From contig JAPLDF010000067.1 of assembly GCA_026391835.1 (NCBI GenBank), forward strand, positions 1-64,000: a DNA stretch of 64,000 nucleotides, written 5' to 3'. The notes under the pieces were generated by a model. That model searched no databases and had not been told where the DNA came from. It saw only the letters and a list, made by a program, of their open reading frames with translations. This document shows positions 14,953 to 22,432 of the stretch, piece after piece. The stretch comes from Bacteroidota bacterium. Its GTDB lineage: Bacteria > Bacteroidota > Bacteroidia > Bacteroidales > FEN-979. Numbering within the stretch: position 1 is the stretch's first letter; each line of letters opens with the position of its first letter. Position numbers and translations under genes: made by a program.

Positions 14953-16950
14953 TTATTCAACAATGATTTTCCGGGTATATTTCTGTTCGTTTAAGCTGGC
15001 AGTTAAAAAGTAGATTCCAGGGGAGAAGTTGCTTACATCTATGCTGAACTCCTGCAATCCGGGGGGTAACTTTCCTTTATCCAGGAACAACACACGCTGC
15101 CCGAAAAGATTGGTGATCTCTATGGCAACAACCGCATCCTGATCCAGGCTGATCGTCAGTTTGATATTCTCTCGTGCAGGATTTGGAGAGATCTCCACAG
15201 GATTTAATATCTCATTCGGTTGTTCAAAGCCTGGGTATACCGGGCAGGGGTTGTTGAAATACAACAGGTAGGTAAAATCGGATTCTAAAAAGGAGAAATC
15301 AGGAATGTACTTGAACCTTGTATCGGCAGTTGCATCGGAAAACCACTGGGTGCAGATCGGTATCGTATATTTGTCGTTGTTGGTAAATACGACCGGAGAG
15401 GTGCATTGCCAGTAGGCTTCCTGGGTAACGGGGCATAGAAACGTCACATTGCTGGGCCCATAACAAGAATAGTCAAAGGTGAGTTTTCCTGCGATCCTAT
15501 CAAAACCACGGGCAAATACATCCGGATTCTGATTATTTAGCTCACCATCAATATGGGTATCATTCCAGGTGAAAAATAATTTATCTCCCGTAGCATTTCT
15601 TGAGGCATAGACACGGTTATCGCAGGTATTGTTAGCCCAGGTGCCCCGGAAGGTTTTGAGGGAACCCAGGAAAACACATCCGAATGAAGCTCCCCCTCTG
15701 CAGGAACATACATCGAATACATTGTTCAGACTATCTATTCCGCCCGTGAATGTGTATCCACCGGCAGCATATCCGATTGCAATTCCCATATGCACCGAAC
15801 CCCATTTATCCACTGTGATCGAGTGGTCAAATGCGGTGGTGTATGGGATTTCATCACGTGACGGGACAGGAGGCGCAAAAAAATGGTAAATAAAATAATC
15901 GCTGTAGGTATTTTTAATTACCGCCAGGCCATTCGGCCCGTCGAGTTGCACTGCAATCGGGTCGCTCCAGGTCAGCCCTCCGTCCGTCGATTTCCTGAGA
16001 ACGGGGAAATAGGTTGAGTCGGTCAATGGGGTGGCGCCTTCAGGATTGGATAAAACCGAGATCCAGACAGTGTTGCCATCGGGCGAAGCGGCAATCTTAC
16101 AGTCGGAGGCCGGGGCATCTCCCTTGCAGGGGAATGCCAGCGTTGTGAAGGTATAGGTAAAGTCGCTGGTGGCTGCATTCCATACACCACGGCCATAGAT
16201 CACCTTATCCTGGTACACGGGGGTGCCCGATTCATTGTTCATCTCCCGGTCGACCATATGGGCGATACCTGTTCTGGAGATGGTAAATCCGTCGGGGATA
16301 TAGGTGTGCGGGGCGGCGTTGTACCAGCGGAGGTGTTTTGTGGTATCTGCATGATCGACAAGGTTGGCTGTGCCGTAGCTGTATCCTCCCAGTCCGCTGA
16401 AATCCAGGTTTGCATAATTCGGGGCAAAATAGGCGAGGAATGCGTTGGAAAGGGTTGTGTTTCCCGGGGGATTGTAGATCCCGGCAGAAGGATACCAGGC
16501 CGCATCAAAATTTACAGGGATGGCAAGAAGGTTCGAGGCATAAACCTGGATCTGTGTTGACCAGTCAGCCTGGGTTTTACCCATGTCCAGGCCAAGATCC
16601 ATGCCCAGGTATCCCGACAGCCCTGCTCCCGGCCCCATCCGGTGGATATTGGCGACCACGTTCAGGTCATCGTCCGCCCAGAGCATTGTCCTGGTGCCGT
16701 GCGAATAGCCGAGCACATTGGCGGAGGTACCGAGGTCAAGCACCGTGACAATGCCGGGGTTATCTCCGTTTTTCAATCCCGGATGCCTGGATGTACAGGG
16801 CGAAACGCTCACTTTTTCAACCTGTTCAATGGTTACCGGTTGCTCCTTTTGGTAGCTCCGGTAAAAGATCCCGCTTTTAATCTTTGGCCGTTGGGCAAAG
16901 GAGGTCAGTCCGGTTATCAGGAGCAGGGCTGCAAACAGTGTGTTTTTCAT
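14953..16950 (-). CDS. T9SS-sorted surface protein, paralogue A
   Basis: A 665-residue exported protein of unknown activity. It has a signal peptide (MKNTLFAALLLITGLTSFAQ) and a BNR-like motif, KSTDGGLTWSDP, near residue 322, a signature of sialidase-type propeller blades but also found in many non-enzymes. It ends with a T9SS type A sorting domain (VEISPNPARENIKLTISL near residue 585, GIYFLTA, then KYTRKIIVE). It is a tandem paralogue of the next gene upstream (17004-18977), alike over the whole length. The spacing of 53 bp suggests one transcript. The first 75 or so codons are almost identical in DNA between the two copies. Confidence 0.9.
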   Translation of the reverse strand: MKNTLFAALLLITGLTSFAQRPKIKSGIFYRSYQKEQPVTIEQVEKVSVSPCTSRHPGLKNGDNPGIVTVLDLGTSANVLGYSHGTRTMLWADDDLNVVANIHRMGPGAGLSGYLGMDLGLDMGKTQADWSTQIQVYASNLLAIPVNFDAAWYPSAGIYNPPGNTTLSNAFLAYFAPNYANLDFSGLGGYSYGTANLVDHADTTKHLRWYNAAPHTYIPDGFTISRTGIAHMVDREMNNESGTPVYQDKVIYGRGVWNAATSDFTYTFTTLAFPCKGDAPASDCKIAASPDGNTVWISVLSNPEGATPLTDSTYFPVLRKSTDGGLTWSDPIAVQLDGPNGLAVIKNTYSDYFIYHFFAPPVPSRDEIPYTTAFDHSITVDKWGSVHMGIAIGYAAGGYTFTGGIDSLNNVFDVCSCRGGASFGCVFLGSLKTFRGTWANNTCDNRVYASRNATGDKLFFTWNDTHIDGELNNQNPDVFARGFDRIAGKLTFDYSCYGPSNVTFLCPVTQEAYWQCTSPVVFTNNDKYTIPICTQWFSDATADTRFKYIPDFSFLESDFTYLLYFNNPCPVYPGFEQPNEILNPVEISPNPARENIKLTISLDQDAVVAIEITNLFGQRVLFLDKGKLPPGLQEFSIDVSNFSPGIYFLTASLNEQKYTRKIIVE

Positions 16951-17003
16951 GGGTTATAATTAGAAGGTTTACCGGGGATTCAATTTCTCAACAGCAATGA
17001 CAG

Positions 17004-18977
17004 CTATTTAACAATCATTTTGATGGGATACCTCTCTTCATCAGCACAAAGTGTGACGAAATATACCCCGGCGACCAGGCTGCTGACATCCACACTGAAT
17101 TTACCCGGGCCGGCTGACATGAGACCTTTGTTGAATGACATTACAATGGTGCCTGCAAGATTTTTTAATTCAAGAGAAACCTGGCTGTTCTGTTTCAGGT
17201 CAATAAAAATGTTCGCGATATCATTCACGGGGTTTGGGTAAATCCTCATCTGAATTTGATTCGCATACTCCATATTCATACCGGTGAAAGTAAAATCTGA
17301 ATCTTTAAATGAAAAATCAGAAATATACTTGAATTTACTGTCGGCAGATGCATCGGAAAACCATTGGGTACAGATAGGGATGGTGTATTTGCCGTTATCG
17401 GTGAAAATCAATGGTGAGGTGCATTGCCAATAGGCTTCATGGGCAACTGCAGAGGAATATGTTACATTTCTCGGGGCATTTTGTCCATATTCAAGGGTAG
17501 TCCTGTAATAACTCAGATCAAATCCACGGGCCCACACATCGGGGTTCTGGTTATTCACGATGCCATCAATCCTGGTGTCATTCCAGGTGAAAAACATTTT
17601 AGTTCCCACTTTATTCCGTGTTACGTAAACACGGTTGTCGCAGGTATTGCCCGCCCAGGTACCCCGGAAAGTCTTAAGGGAACCCAGGAATTTTCCCTGG
17701 AAATTGCCCCCATGGTTCACTGTGTAGATATCAAACACATTGATCAGGCTGTCTACTCCGGTGGTTATTGCGTAAGATCCGGGTGCAAATCCGACTGCAA
17801 CCCCGATATGCGGGTTGCCCCATTTATCTATGCTCAGACTGTGGTCAAATGCAGTTGTGTAAGGAATCTCATCACGTGATGGGACGGGAGGCGTAAAAAA
17901 ATGTTCGATAAAATAGTCGCTGTATTGTTGTTTAATTGCAGCGATGCCATTCGGGCCATCAAGCTGCACCACTTTCGGGTCGCCCCATGTTAACCCGCCA
18001 TCCTGGGAATTTCTGAGAACCGGGTAATAGGTTGAATCGATCAATGGATTACCGATCGCCGGATTGGAGAGAACAGAGATCCACACATCACTGCCATCGG
18101 GTGATACTGCAACTTTACAATCTGCAGCAGGGTTGTCGTCTCTTACAGGAAACGCAAGGGTTGTGAAGGTGTAATCAAAATCCTTTGTAGCAGCATTCCA
18201 AACCCCTCTGCCATAAATTATACTGTCCTGGTACACTGGAACACCCGACAGGATTTTCATGTCAAGATCAACCATATGGGCGATGCCGTTGCCTGCAATG
18301 GTAAATCCATCAGGAACATATGTACAGGGATGTGCATTATACCATCTTAAGTGCCTGGTTGTATCGGCATGATTTACAAGGTTGGCTGTGCCGTAGCCAT
18401 ATCCGCCCAGGTCATTTCCTGCCAGGTTTGCATAGTTGGGTGCGAAATAGGCAAGGAATGTATTGGCCAGGATAAGATTGCCGGCAGGATTGAAAAGACC
18501 TGCAGAGGGGTACCTGCAGGCATCGTAATAATTGGGAGATGCAGCCAGGGTTGCAGCACAGACCTGGATTTGCGGGGTCCAGTCTGATTGCGCCTGGCCC
18601 ATGTTTTTTCCCAGGTCTATGGCCAGATAGCCAGAAAGACTTGCCGGTATTGCACCCGGCCCCATCCTGTGGATGTTGGCGACCACATTCAGGTCATCGT
18701 CCGCCCAGAGCATTGTCCTGGTGCCGTGCGAATAGCCGAGTACATTGGCGGAGGTACCGAGGTCAAGCACCGTGACAATGCCGGGGTTATCTCCGTTTTT
18801 CAATCCCGGATACCTTGATGTACAGGGCGAAACGCTGACTTTTTCAACCGGTTCGATGATTACCGGTTGCTCCTTTTGGTAGTTGCGGGTATAGATATCT
18901 TTCCTGATCTGCGGCCGTTGGGCCATGACAGTTAGTCCGGGCAACAGGGCAAGACCGGCCAGTAAAATATTTTTCAT
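17004..18977 (-). CDS. T9SS-sorted surface protein, paralogue B
   Basis: A 657-residue exported protein paralogous to the gene at 14953-16950, with the same BNR-like motif (NSQDGGLTWGDP) and the same T9SS type A end (IYPNPVNDIANIFIDL, GVYFVTLCADEERYPIKMIVK). The start at 18977 opens the signal peptide MKNILLAGLALLPGLTVMAQ; the ATG at 18998 would add seven residues before it. Both copies share long conserved blocks such as VSVSPCTSRYPGLKNGDNPG and THGTRTMLWADDDLNVV-like stretches. It is probably the first gene of a two-gene operon. Function not recognised. Confidence 0.9.
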   Translation of the reverse strand: MKNILLAGLALLPGLTVMAQRPQIRKDIYTRNYQKEQPVIIEPVEKVSVSPCTSRYPGLKNGDNPGIVTVLDLGTSANVLGYSHGTRTMLWADDDLNVVANIHRMGPGAIPASLSGYLAIDLGKNMGQAQSDWTPQIQVCAATLAASPNYYDACRYPSAGLFNPAGNLILANTFLAYFAPNYANLAGNDLGGYGYGTANLVNHADTTRHLRWYNAHPCTYVPDGFTIAGNGIAHMVDLDMKILSGVPVYQDSIIYGRGVWNAATKDFDYTFTTLAFPVRDDNPAADCKVAVSPDGSDVWISVLSNPAIGNPLIDSTYYPVLRNSQDGGLTWGDPKVVQLDGPNGIAAIKQQYSDYFIEHFFTPPVPSRDEIPYTTAFDHSLSIDKWGNPHIGVAVGFAPGSYAITTGVDSLINVFDIYTVNHGGNFQGKFLGSLKTFRGTWAGNTCDNRVYVTRNKVGTKMFFTWNDTRIDGIVNNQNPDVWARGFDLSYYRTTLEYGQNAPRNVTYSSAVAHEAYWQCTSPLIFTDNGKYTIPICTQWFSDASADSKFKYISDFSFKDSDFTFTGMNMEYANQIQMRIYPNPVNDIANIFIDLKQNSQVSLELKNLAGTIVMSFNKGLMSAGPGKFSVDVSSLVAGVYFVTLCADEERYPIKMIVK

Positions 18978-18999
18978 GGCTATTTGTTTGGCAATCAAT

Positions 19000-19007
19000 C
19001 AAATTTA
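19000..19007 (-). promoter_or_regulatory. -7 element TAAATTTG upstream of the T9SS pair
   Basis: CAAATTTA on + reads TAAATTTG on -, 23 bp before the start at 18977. No convincing -33 element. Confidence 0.4.
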
Positions 19008-19193
19008 TGATAAAAACAATGCAATTCGACATCTTTTTGAAAATATTTTTTATTTCCATTACAACCTTTTGACCACTTCTCTTGTCAATGGCGAAAATTG
19101 CCTCACCATGCAGCTGTTTCAGGAACAAAAGTTATTAACAATTGGCCCACCTTTTTGAAAAAAACGGATTAAGCCAATGAAAACCGGAAAGCC

Positions 19194-19805
19194 ATGCGCC
19201 ATTACAAAGATGAAGAACTCATTGAAGGTCTGCGGAAGAGGAAAAGCAGATGCATCGATTACCTGTACCAGGAGTATTTTCCCGTGCTGCGGAACCACCT
19301 GATACACAATTCAGGCAACCAGCAGGATGTGGAGGACCTGTTCCAGGAGGCACTGATTGTTTTGTACAATCGTGTCACGGTGCGGCCTTTCGTTCTTAAC
19401 TGCAGCCTGAAGACCTATTTCATTTCAATCGGGAAAAACCTTTGGCTCCAGCGGCTTGATTATAAATACAGGCTGCTTTACCAGGCTGATTATGAAGTGC
19501 ACGAACCTAAGGAATATTATACGATTGAAGACCAGAATCTTGAGTGGGAGACACTGGAAAAGCAAAGGTTGTTCTATAAAAACCTCATGCAGTTGCCCAC
19601 CGATTGCAATCGCCTGCTGCAACTGTACTGCCTGAAAATTTCATTCAGGGAGATTGCGAGGCTGATGAACTATAAGGATGAAGTTTACGTGAAAACACGG
19701 AAATATTATTGTAAAAACCTGTTGCGGAAAAAAATCATGAATGACCCCGAATATCAACAATTTATAAAATATGAAGGAATACATAGTTACGAGCGACTGG
19801 ATTGA
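19194..19805 (+). CDS. ECF-like sigma factor (CHAT locus)
   Basis: A 203-residue sigma-70 family protein. Region 2 features are present (CIDYLYQEYFPVLRNHLIH, then QDVEDLFQEALIVLYNR and LKTYFISIGKNLWLQRL). Region 4 is divergent but recognisable (LQLYCLKISFREIARLMNYK, YVKTRKYYCKNLLRKKI). Its last 35 bp overlap the start of the anti-sigma-like gene, a coupling typical of sigma/anti-sigma pairs. It is followed by that gene and then by an exported CHAT protein. Unlike the sigma factor at 7482, it has a recognisable partner. Target promoters are unknown. Confidence 0.85.
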   Translation: MRHYKDEELIEGLRKRKSRCIDYLYQEYFPVLRNHLIHNSGNQQDVEDLFQEALIVLYNRVTVRPFVLNCSLKTYFISIGKNLWLQRLDYKYRLLYQADYEVHEPKEYYTIEDQNLEWETLEKQRLFYKNLMQLPTDCNRLLQLYCLKISFREIARLMNYKDEVYVKTRKYYCKNLLRKKIMNDPEYQQFIKYEGIHSYERLD

Positions 19806-20559
19806 TCGCTATCACAATGATGAACTGGACGAAGAGGAAAAGGCAGTCTTTGAGCAGCAGATGCTCGACAACCCGCTGCTTCGTTCCGAAGTCTTTATCG
19901 ATGCCGGCCTGGAGCGCTTCCTGATGGATGCGGAGGTGCTGGACCTTATGAAAAAGCTGAACGCTGCCTCCCGGCGAAATGCACAGGGCGTCAAATGGAA
20001 GAGCATGCTGCTTATGGCAGCTTCGGTGTTGTGTTTGGCCATGACCGCGGGGCTATATTATGTGATCAGGAGCAGAACTGTCGTGACCGGCACCTCGGCC
20101 ATTCTCCATGAGAACCGGGTATATCATGCGAAAGAGAATAGACCCGGCATATGCGATGCTGGAAATAGCACCCGGCACCGGGGTGGCGATGTGCCATTCC
20201 TGCCATTCAAGTGGGTACAACCTGGTAACCATGCTGAAAATTTTGAGCCGCTCGACGAGTTCGAACTGCTGGCTGGTTCTGTAACCCGGTCGGGGCAGAT
20301 CAACCTGGTTTCACCCGGCATGAATGATACTGTCCCGGCGGGATCGGAAGTCCTGTTTGCGTGGCGGAACTATGACCTCAGCGCGTCATTGTCAATCATT
20401 ATCATGAACAACCGGGGGGAGTTGCTTTCTGGGATCCCGTTGCATCATGCCAGTTCTTACCTTTTGAATACAAAAGGTTTCATGGAAGGACTCTATTACT
20501 GGAAAATCGTGGCTGACGAGGATCTGGTTCTCATGGGAAGGCTTACAATCCTGAAATAA
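19771..20559 (+). CDS. membrane anti-sigma-factor-like protein
   Basis: A 262-residue protein. Residues 1-65 are acidic and helical (WIDRYHNDELDEEEKAVFEQ, then DNPLLRSEVFIDAGLE), the pattern of Bacteroidota anti-sigma N-terminal domains. One membrane helix lies at about 78-99. The outer part, about 160 residues, holds a low-complexity stretch and a beta-rich C-terminal domain (AGSEVLFAWRNYDLSASLSI, EGLYYWKIVADEDLV). No zinc-finger HxxxCxxC is seen. The gene overlaps the sigma factor gene by 35 bp. The anti-sigma role is inferred from domain layout and context; no activity is shown. Confidence 0.75.
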   Translation: MKEYIVTSDWIDRYHNDELDEEEKAVFEQQMLDNPLLRSEVFIDAGLERFLMDAEVLDLMKKLNAASRRNAQGVKWKSMLLMAASVLCLAMTAGLYYVIRSRTVVTGTSAILHENRVYHAKENRPGICDAGNSTRHRGGDVPFLPFKWVQPGNHAENFEPLDEFELLAGSVTRSGQINLVSPGMNDTVPAGSEVLFAWRNYDLSASLSIIIMNNRGELLSGIPLHHASSYLLNTKGFMEGLYYWKIVADEDLVLMGRLTILK

Positions 20560-20609
20560 TATGCATCAAGGGTAATTATGAATCTGTCTCATAAGCCTGA
20601 AAGCTCATC

Positions 20610-20689
20610 TTCACCGCAAAGACGCAAAGGCGCAAAAAAAATGATTATCAGTAATTTTATTTTTCGCGTCTTTGCGTCTTAGCGGTGAA
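20610..20689. repeat. 80-bp imperfect inverted repeat with periodic GCAAAGAC arms
   Basis: The left arm, from TTCACCGCAAAGACGCAAAG, pairs with a right arm ending GACGCAAAGA-type complement and GCGGTGAA (20682-20689). The arms are about 30 bp with three or four mismatches around an AT-rich loop. It separates the anti-sigma and CHAT genes, so it may act as a terminator or a processing site. It is followed by GAGACAGCCTC, which recalls Bacteroidota terminator stems. Confidence 0.85.
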
Positions 20690-20756
20690 ATTTGACTTTT
20701 GAGACAGCCTCAAAAAGTTCTTCCGGTATATAAGGTTAATTGTTAAAATCGGGCAG

Positions 20757-21956
20757 ATGAAAACAAAATTATTATGGGTTGCACTTGCGATTCCTGCTGT
20801 TTTGATACAACCGGTCTTTGCCTTCTGTATGGAATTGCCGCGGCCATTGTCGACGGAGATTGAAGATGTTCAGCGCCATCTTCGCAGCGACGAAGTGATG
20901 CTGGAATATCATCTCACGGATTCATCCGTCAGGGTGAATGCAATTGCCCGGGAATCGGCATTTTTCACCACCCAGTCGCTCGACAGGCTGTTCTGGAGCA
21001 GCCTGAAGTCATTTCAGAAGAAACTGAAATCAGCCGAAGCCAATGATTTTTTGATGCAGGGAGAGATCCTCTACTTCTTCCTGGTCAAGCCGGTCCAGCC
21101 TTTTTTAAGCGGTTGCCATCGTTTGATTATCATCCCCGGCGACAGGCTGCAAGGATTGCCGTTCGAAGCCCTGATACGGATTGATTGCAATGGTCAATGC
21201 AACAATTTGTGCAATTATTACTACCTGGTCCATGATTTTGAAGTGGTTTACCAAAGTTCAAGGGAGTGCTGGAATGACAATGTCAGCACCGGGAGGGAGG
21301 AACATTTGGTAACAGATGATGATTGCCGGTTTGCATTTGTGGGTTTCTCGCCTGTTTCCGGGAAGAACGGGCCGATCACCGCCCTGCCGCGTTCAAAGAG
21401 CGAAATCACTGAAATAGGCGGTTTGTTTCACCAGAAAGGTTTGACATCATGGCCTGGTTTCGATGAAGGTTCGTGCAAGGACTGTTTTTTAGCCATGGCG
21501 GCGAGGGGAAGGATCATTCATCTTGCCACCCATCACATTCCTTATATATCCGGGTGCAGTCCTGGCGGATTTCTGTTTGCCGGGTACGATCCTGCCAGGA
21601 AACCGGGAGGTGTTCCGGATGACCTCCTGACGCGGGACGATATCAGGTTGTTACGGTTGCATGCCGACCTGGTTGTTCTGAATACCTGTTCGTCGGGGGC
21701 TGACGGAACAAGGGCGGAGGTTTTCGGGAGTTCGGTGCCCCAGCTTTTATACAAGGCAGGCGCAAGAAATATCCTGTCAACCCTGTGGAATGTGACCGAC
21801 AACCTGGCGGAAGCCTTTGTGCTTGATTTTTACCGGTTGTGGTTGTCAGGCAAAACATACAGTGCGGCCCTGCGGGAAGTGAAACTGCAATGGATAAACT
21901 GCAGAAATACTGCTATTCCGGGCATCTGGGCAGCATATGTGCTGATGGGGGAGTAG
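20757..21956 (+). CDS. exported CHAT-domain (caspase-like) protein
   Basis: Predicted cysteine peptidase of the caspase/separase-like CHAT family, 399 residues. Residues 1-22 form a signal peptide (MKTKLLWVALAIPAVLIQPV). The CHAT domain fills roughly 115-399: IIIPGDRLQGLPFEALI near 124, the His of HLATHH (His259, with H255 close by) and the Cys of VVLNTCSSGAD (Cys311), then GARNILSTLWNV and a C-terminal WAAYVLMG. Both dyad residues are present, so activity is likely. There are no TPR repeats, unlike many CHAT proteins. It follows the sigma/anti-sigma pair, from which an 80-bp inverted repeat separates it. Its substrate is unknown. Confidence 0.88.
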   Translation: MKTKLLWVALAIPAVLIQPVFAFCMELPRPLSTEIEDVQRHLRSDEVMLEYHLTDSSVRVNAIARESAFFTTQSLDRLFWSSLKSFQKKLKSAEANDFLMQGEILYFFLVKPVQPFLSGCHRLIIIPGDRLQGLPFEALIRIDCNGQCNNLCNYYYLVHDFEVVYQSSRECWNDNVSTGREEHLVTDDDCRFAFVGFSPVSGKNGPITALPRSKSEITEIGGLFHQKGLTSWPGFDEGSCKDCFLAMAARGRIIHLATHHIPYISGCSPGGFLFAGYDPARKPGGVPDDLLTRDDIRLLRLHADLVVLNTCSSGADGTRAEVFGSSVPQLLYKAGARNILSTLWNVTDNLAEAFVLDFYRLWLSGKTYSAALREVKLQWINCRNTAIPGIWAAYVLMGE

Positions 21957-21993
21957 GAATAATTACGAATTAAAAAGTACGAATTACGGATTG

Positions 21994-22025
21994 TCCGCCC
22001 GTCCGCCCGTCCGCCCGTCCGCCTG
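21994..22025. repeat. 8-bp tandem array, four units of TCCGCCCG type
   Basis: Three TCCGCCCG units and one TCCGCCTG lie directly against the stop codon of ridA (22026-22028). The units match those at 111-166 and in hldD. The preceding 30 bp hold two copies of TACGAATTA. Confidence 0.95.
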
Positions 22026-22403
22026 TCACTTGCCCGCAATCGTCTCAATTTCAACCAATGCTCCCATCGGCAGTTTGACAACAGCGTATGCCGCCCGTGC
22101 AGGAGGGTTTTCTGGATAAAACTTTCCATAAACCACGTTCATGGCGGCGAAATTGTCCATGTCGCTCAGCAGGCAGGTTGATTTGACCACATCGGAGAAC
22201 GCATAACCGGCAGCATTCAGGATGGCGTGAATATTCTTCATCACCTGTTCGGTTTGCTCCGTTATACCGCCTTCGACGAATTTCCCGGTTGCAGGATCAA
22301 TAGGAATCTGACCGGAGATAAAGAGCATGCCGTTTACTATAGTTGCCTGGCTGTAGGGACCGATGGATTTGGGGGCATCGGGGGTGGAGATGATTTTTTT
22401 CAT
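22026..22403 (-). CDS. ridA: RidA-family reactive intermediate deaminase
   Basis: Hydrolyses reactive enamine or imine intermediates released by PLP enzymes. The 125-residue product has the usual length and the signatures IGPYSQATIVNGMLFISGQ near residue 18 and PARAAYAVVKLPMGALVEIE near 100, including the conserved Arg and Glu. Cytoplasmic trimer in this family. The coding region is bracketed by short tandem arrays: an 8-bp array at its stop and a 7-bp array between its start and the LptD stop. The closest namesake family also includes members of unknown substrate. Confidence 0.93.
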   Translation of the reverse strand: MKKIISTPDAPKSIGPYSQATIVNGMLFISGQIPIDPATGKFVEGGITEQTEQVMKNIHAILNAAGYAFSDVVKSTCLLSDMDNFAAMNVVYGKFYPENPPARAAYAVVKLPMGALVEIETIAGK

Positions 22404-22404
22404 A

Positions 22405-22432
22405 TTTACGATTTATGATTTACGATTTTTTT
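22405..22432. repeat. 7-bp tandem array, TTTACGA type, between ridA and the LptD-like gene
   Basis: TTTACGA, TTTATGA, TTTACGA and a T run give four 7-bp steps that end in the stop codon of the LptD-like gene (22431-22433). The array occupies the ridA ribosome-binding region, so it may affect ridA translation. Confidence 0.75.

Noticed and set aside
15320..16950. T9SS paralogues as sialidases
   Set aside because: One BNR-like motif is visible but no catalytic Arg triad or Tyr/Glu pair could be identified.
20757..21956. CHAT protein as part of a type III-E CRISPR Craspase
   Set aside because: No gRAMP, cas gene, TPR part or CRISPR array is present; only the sigma/CHAT analogy is kept.
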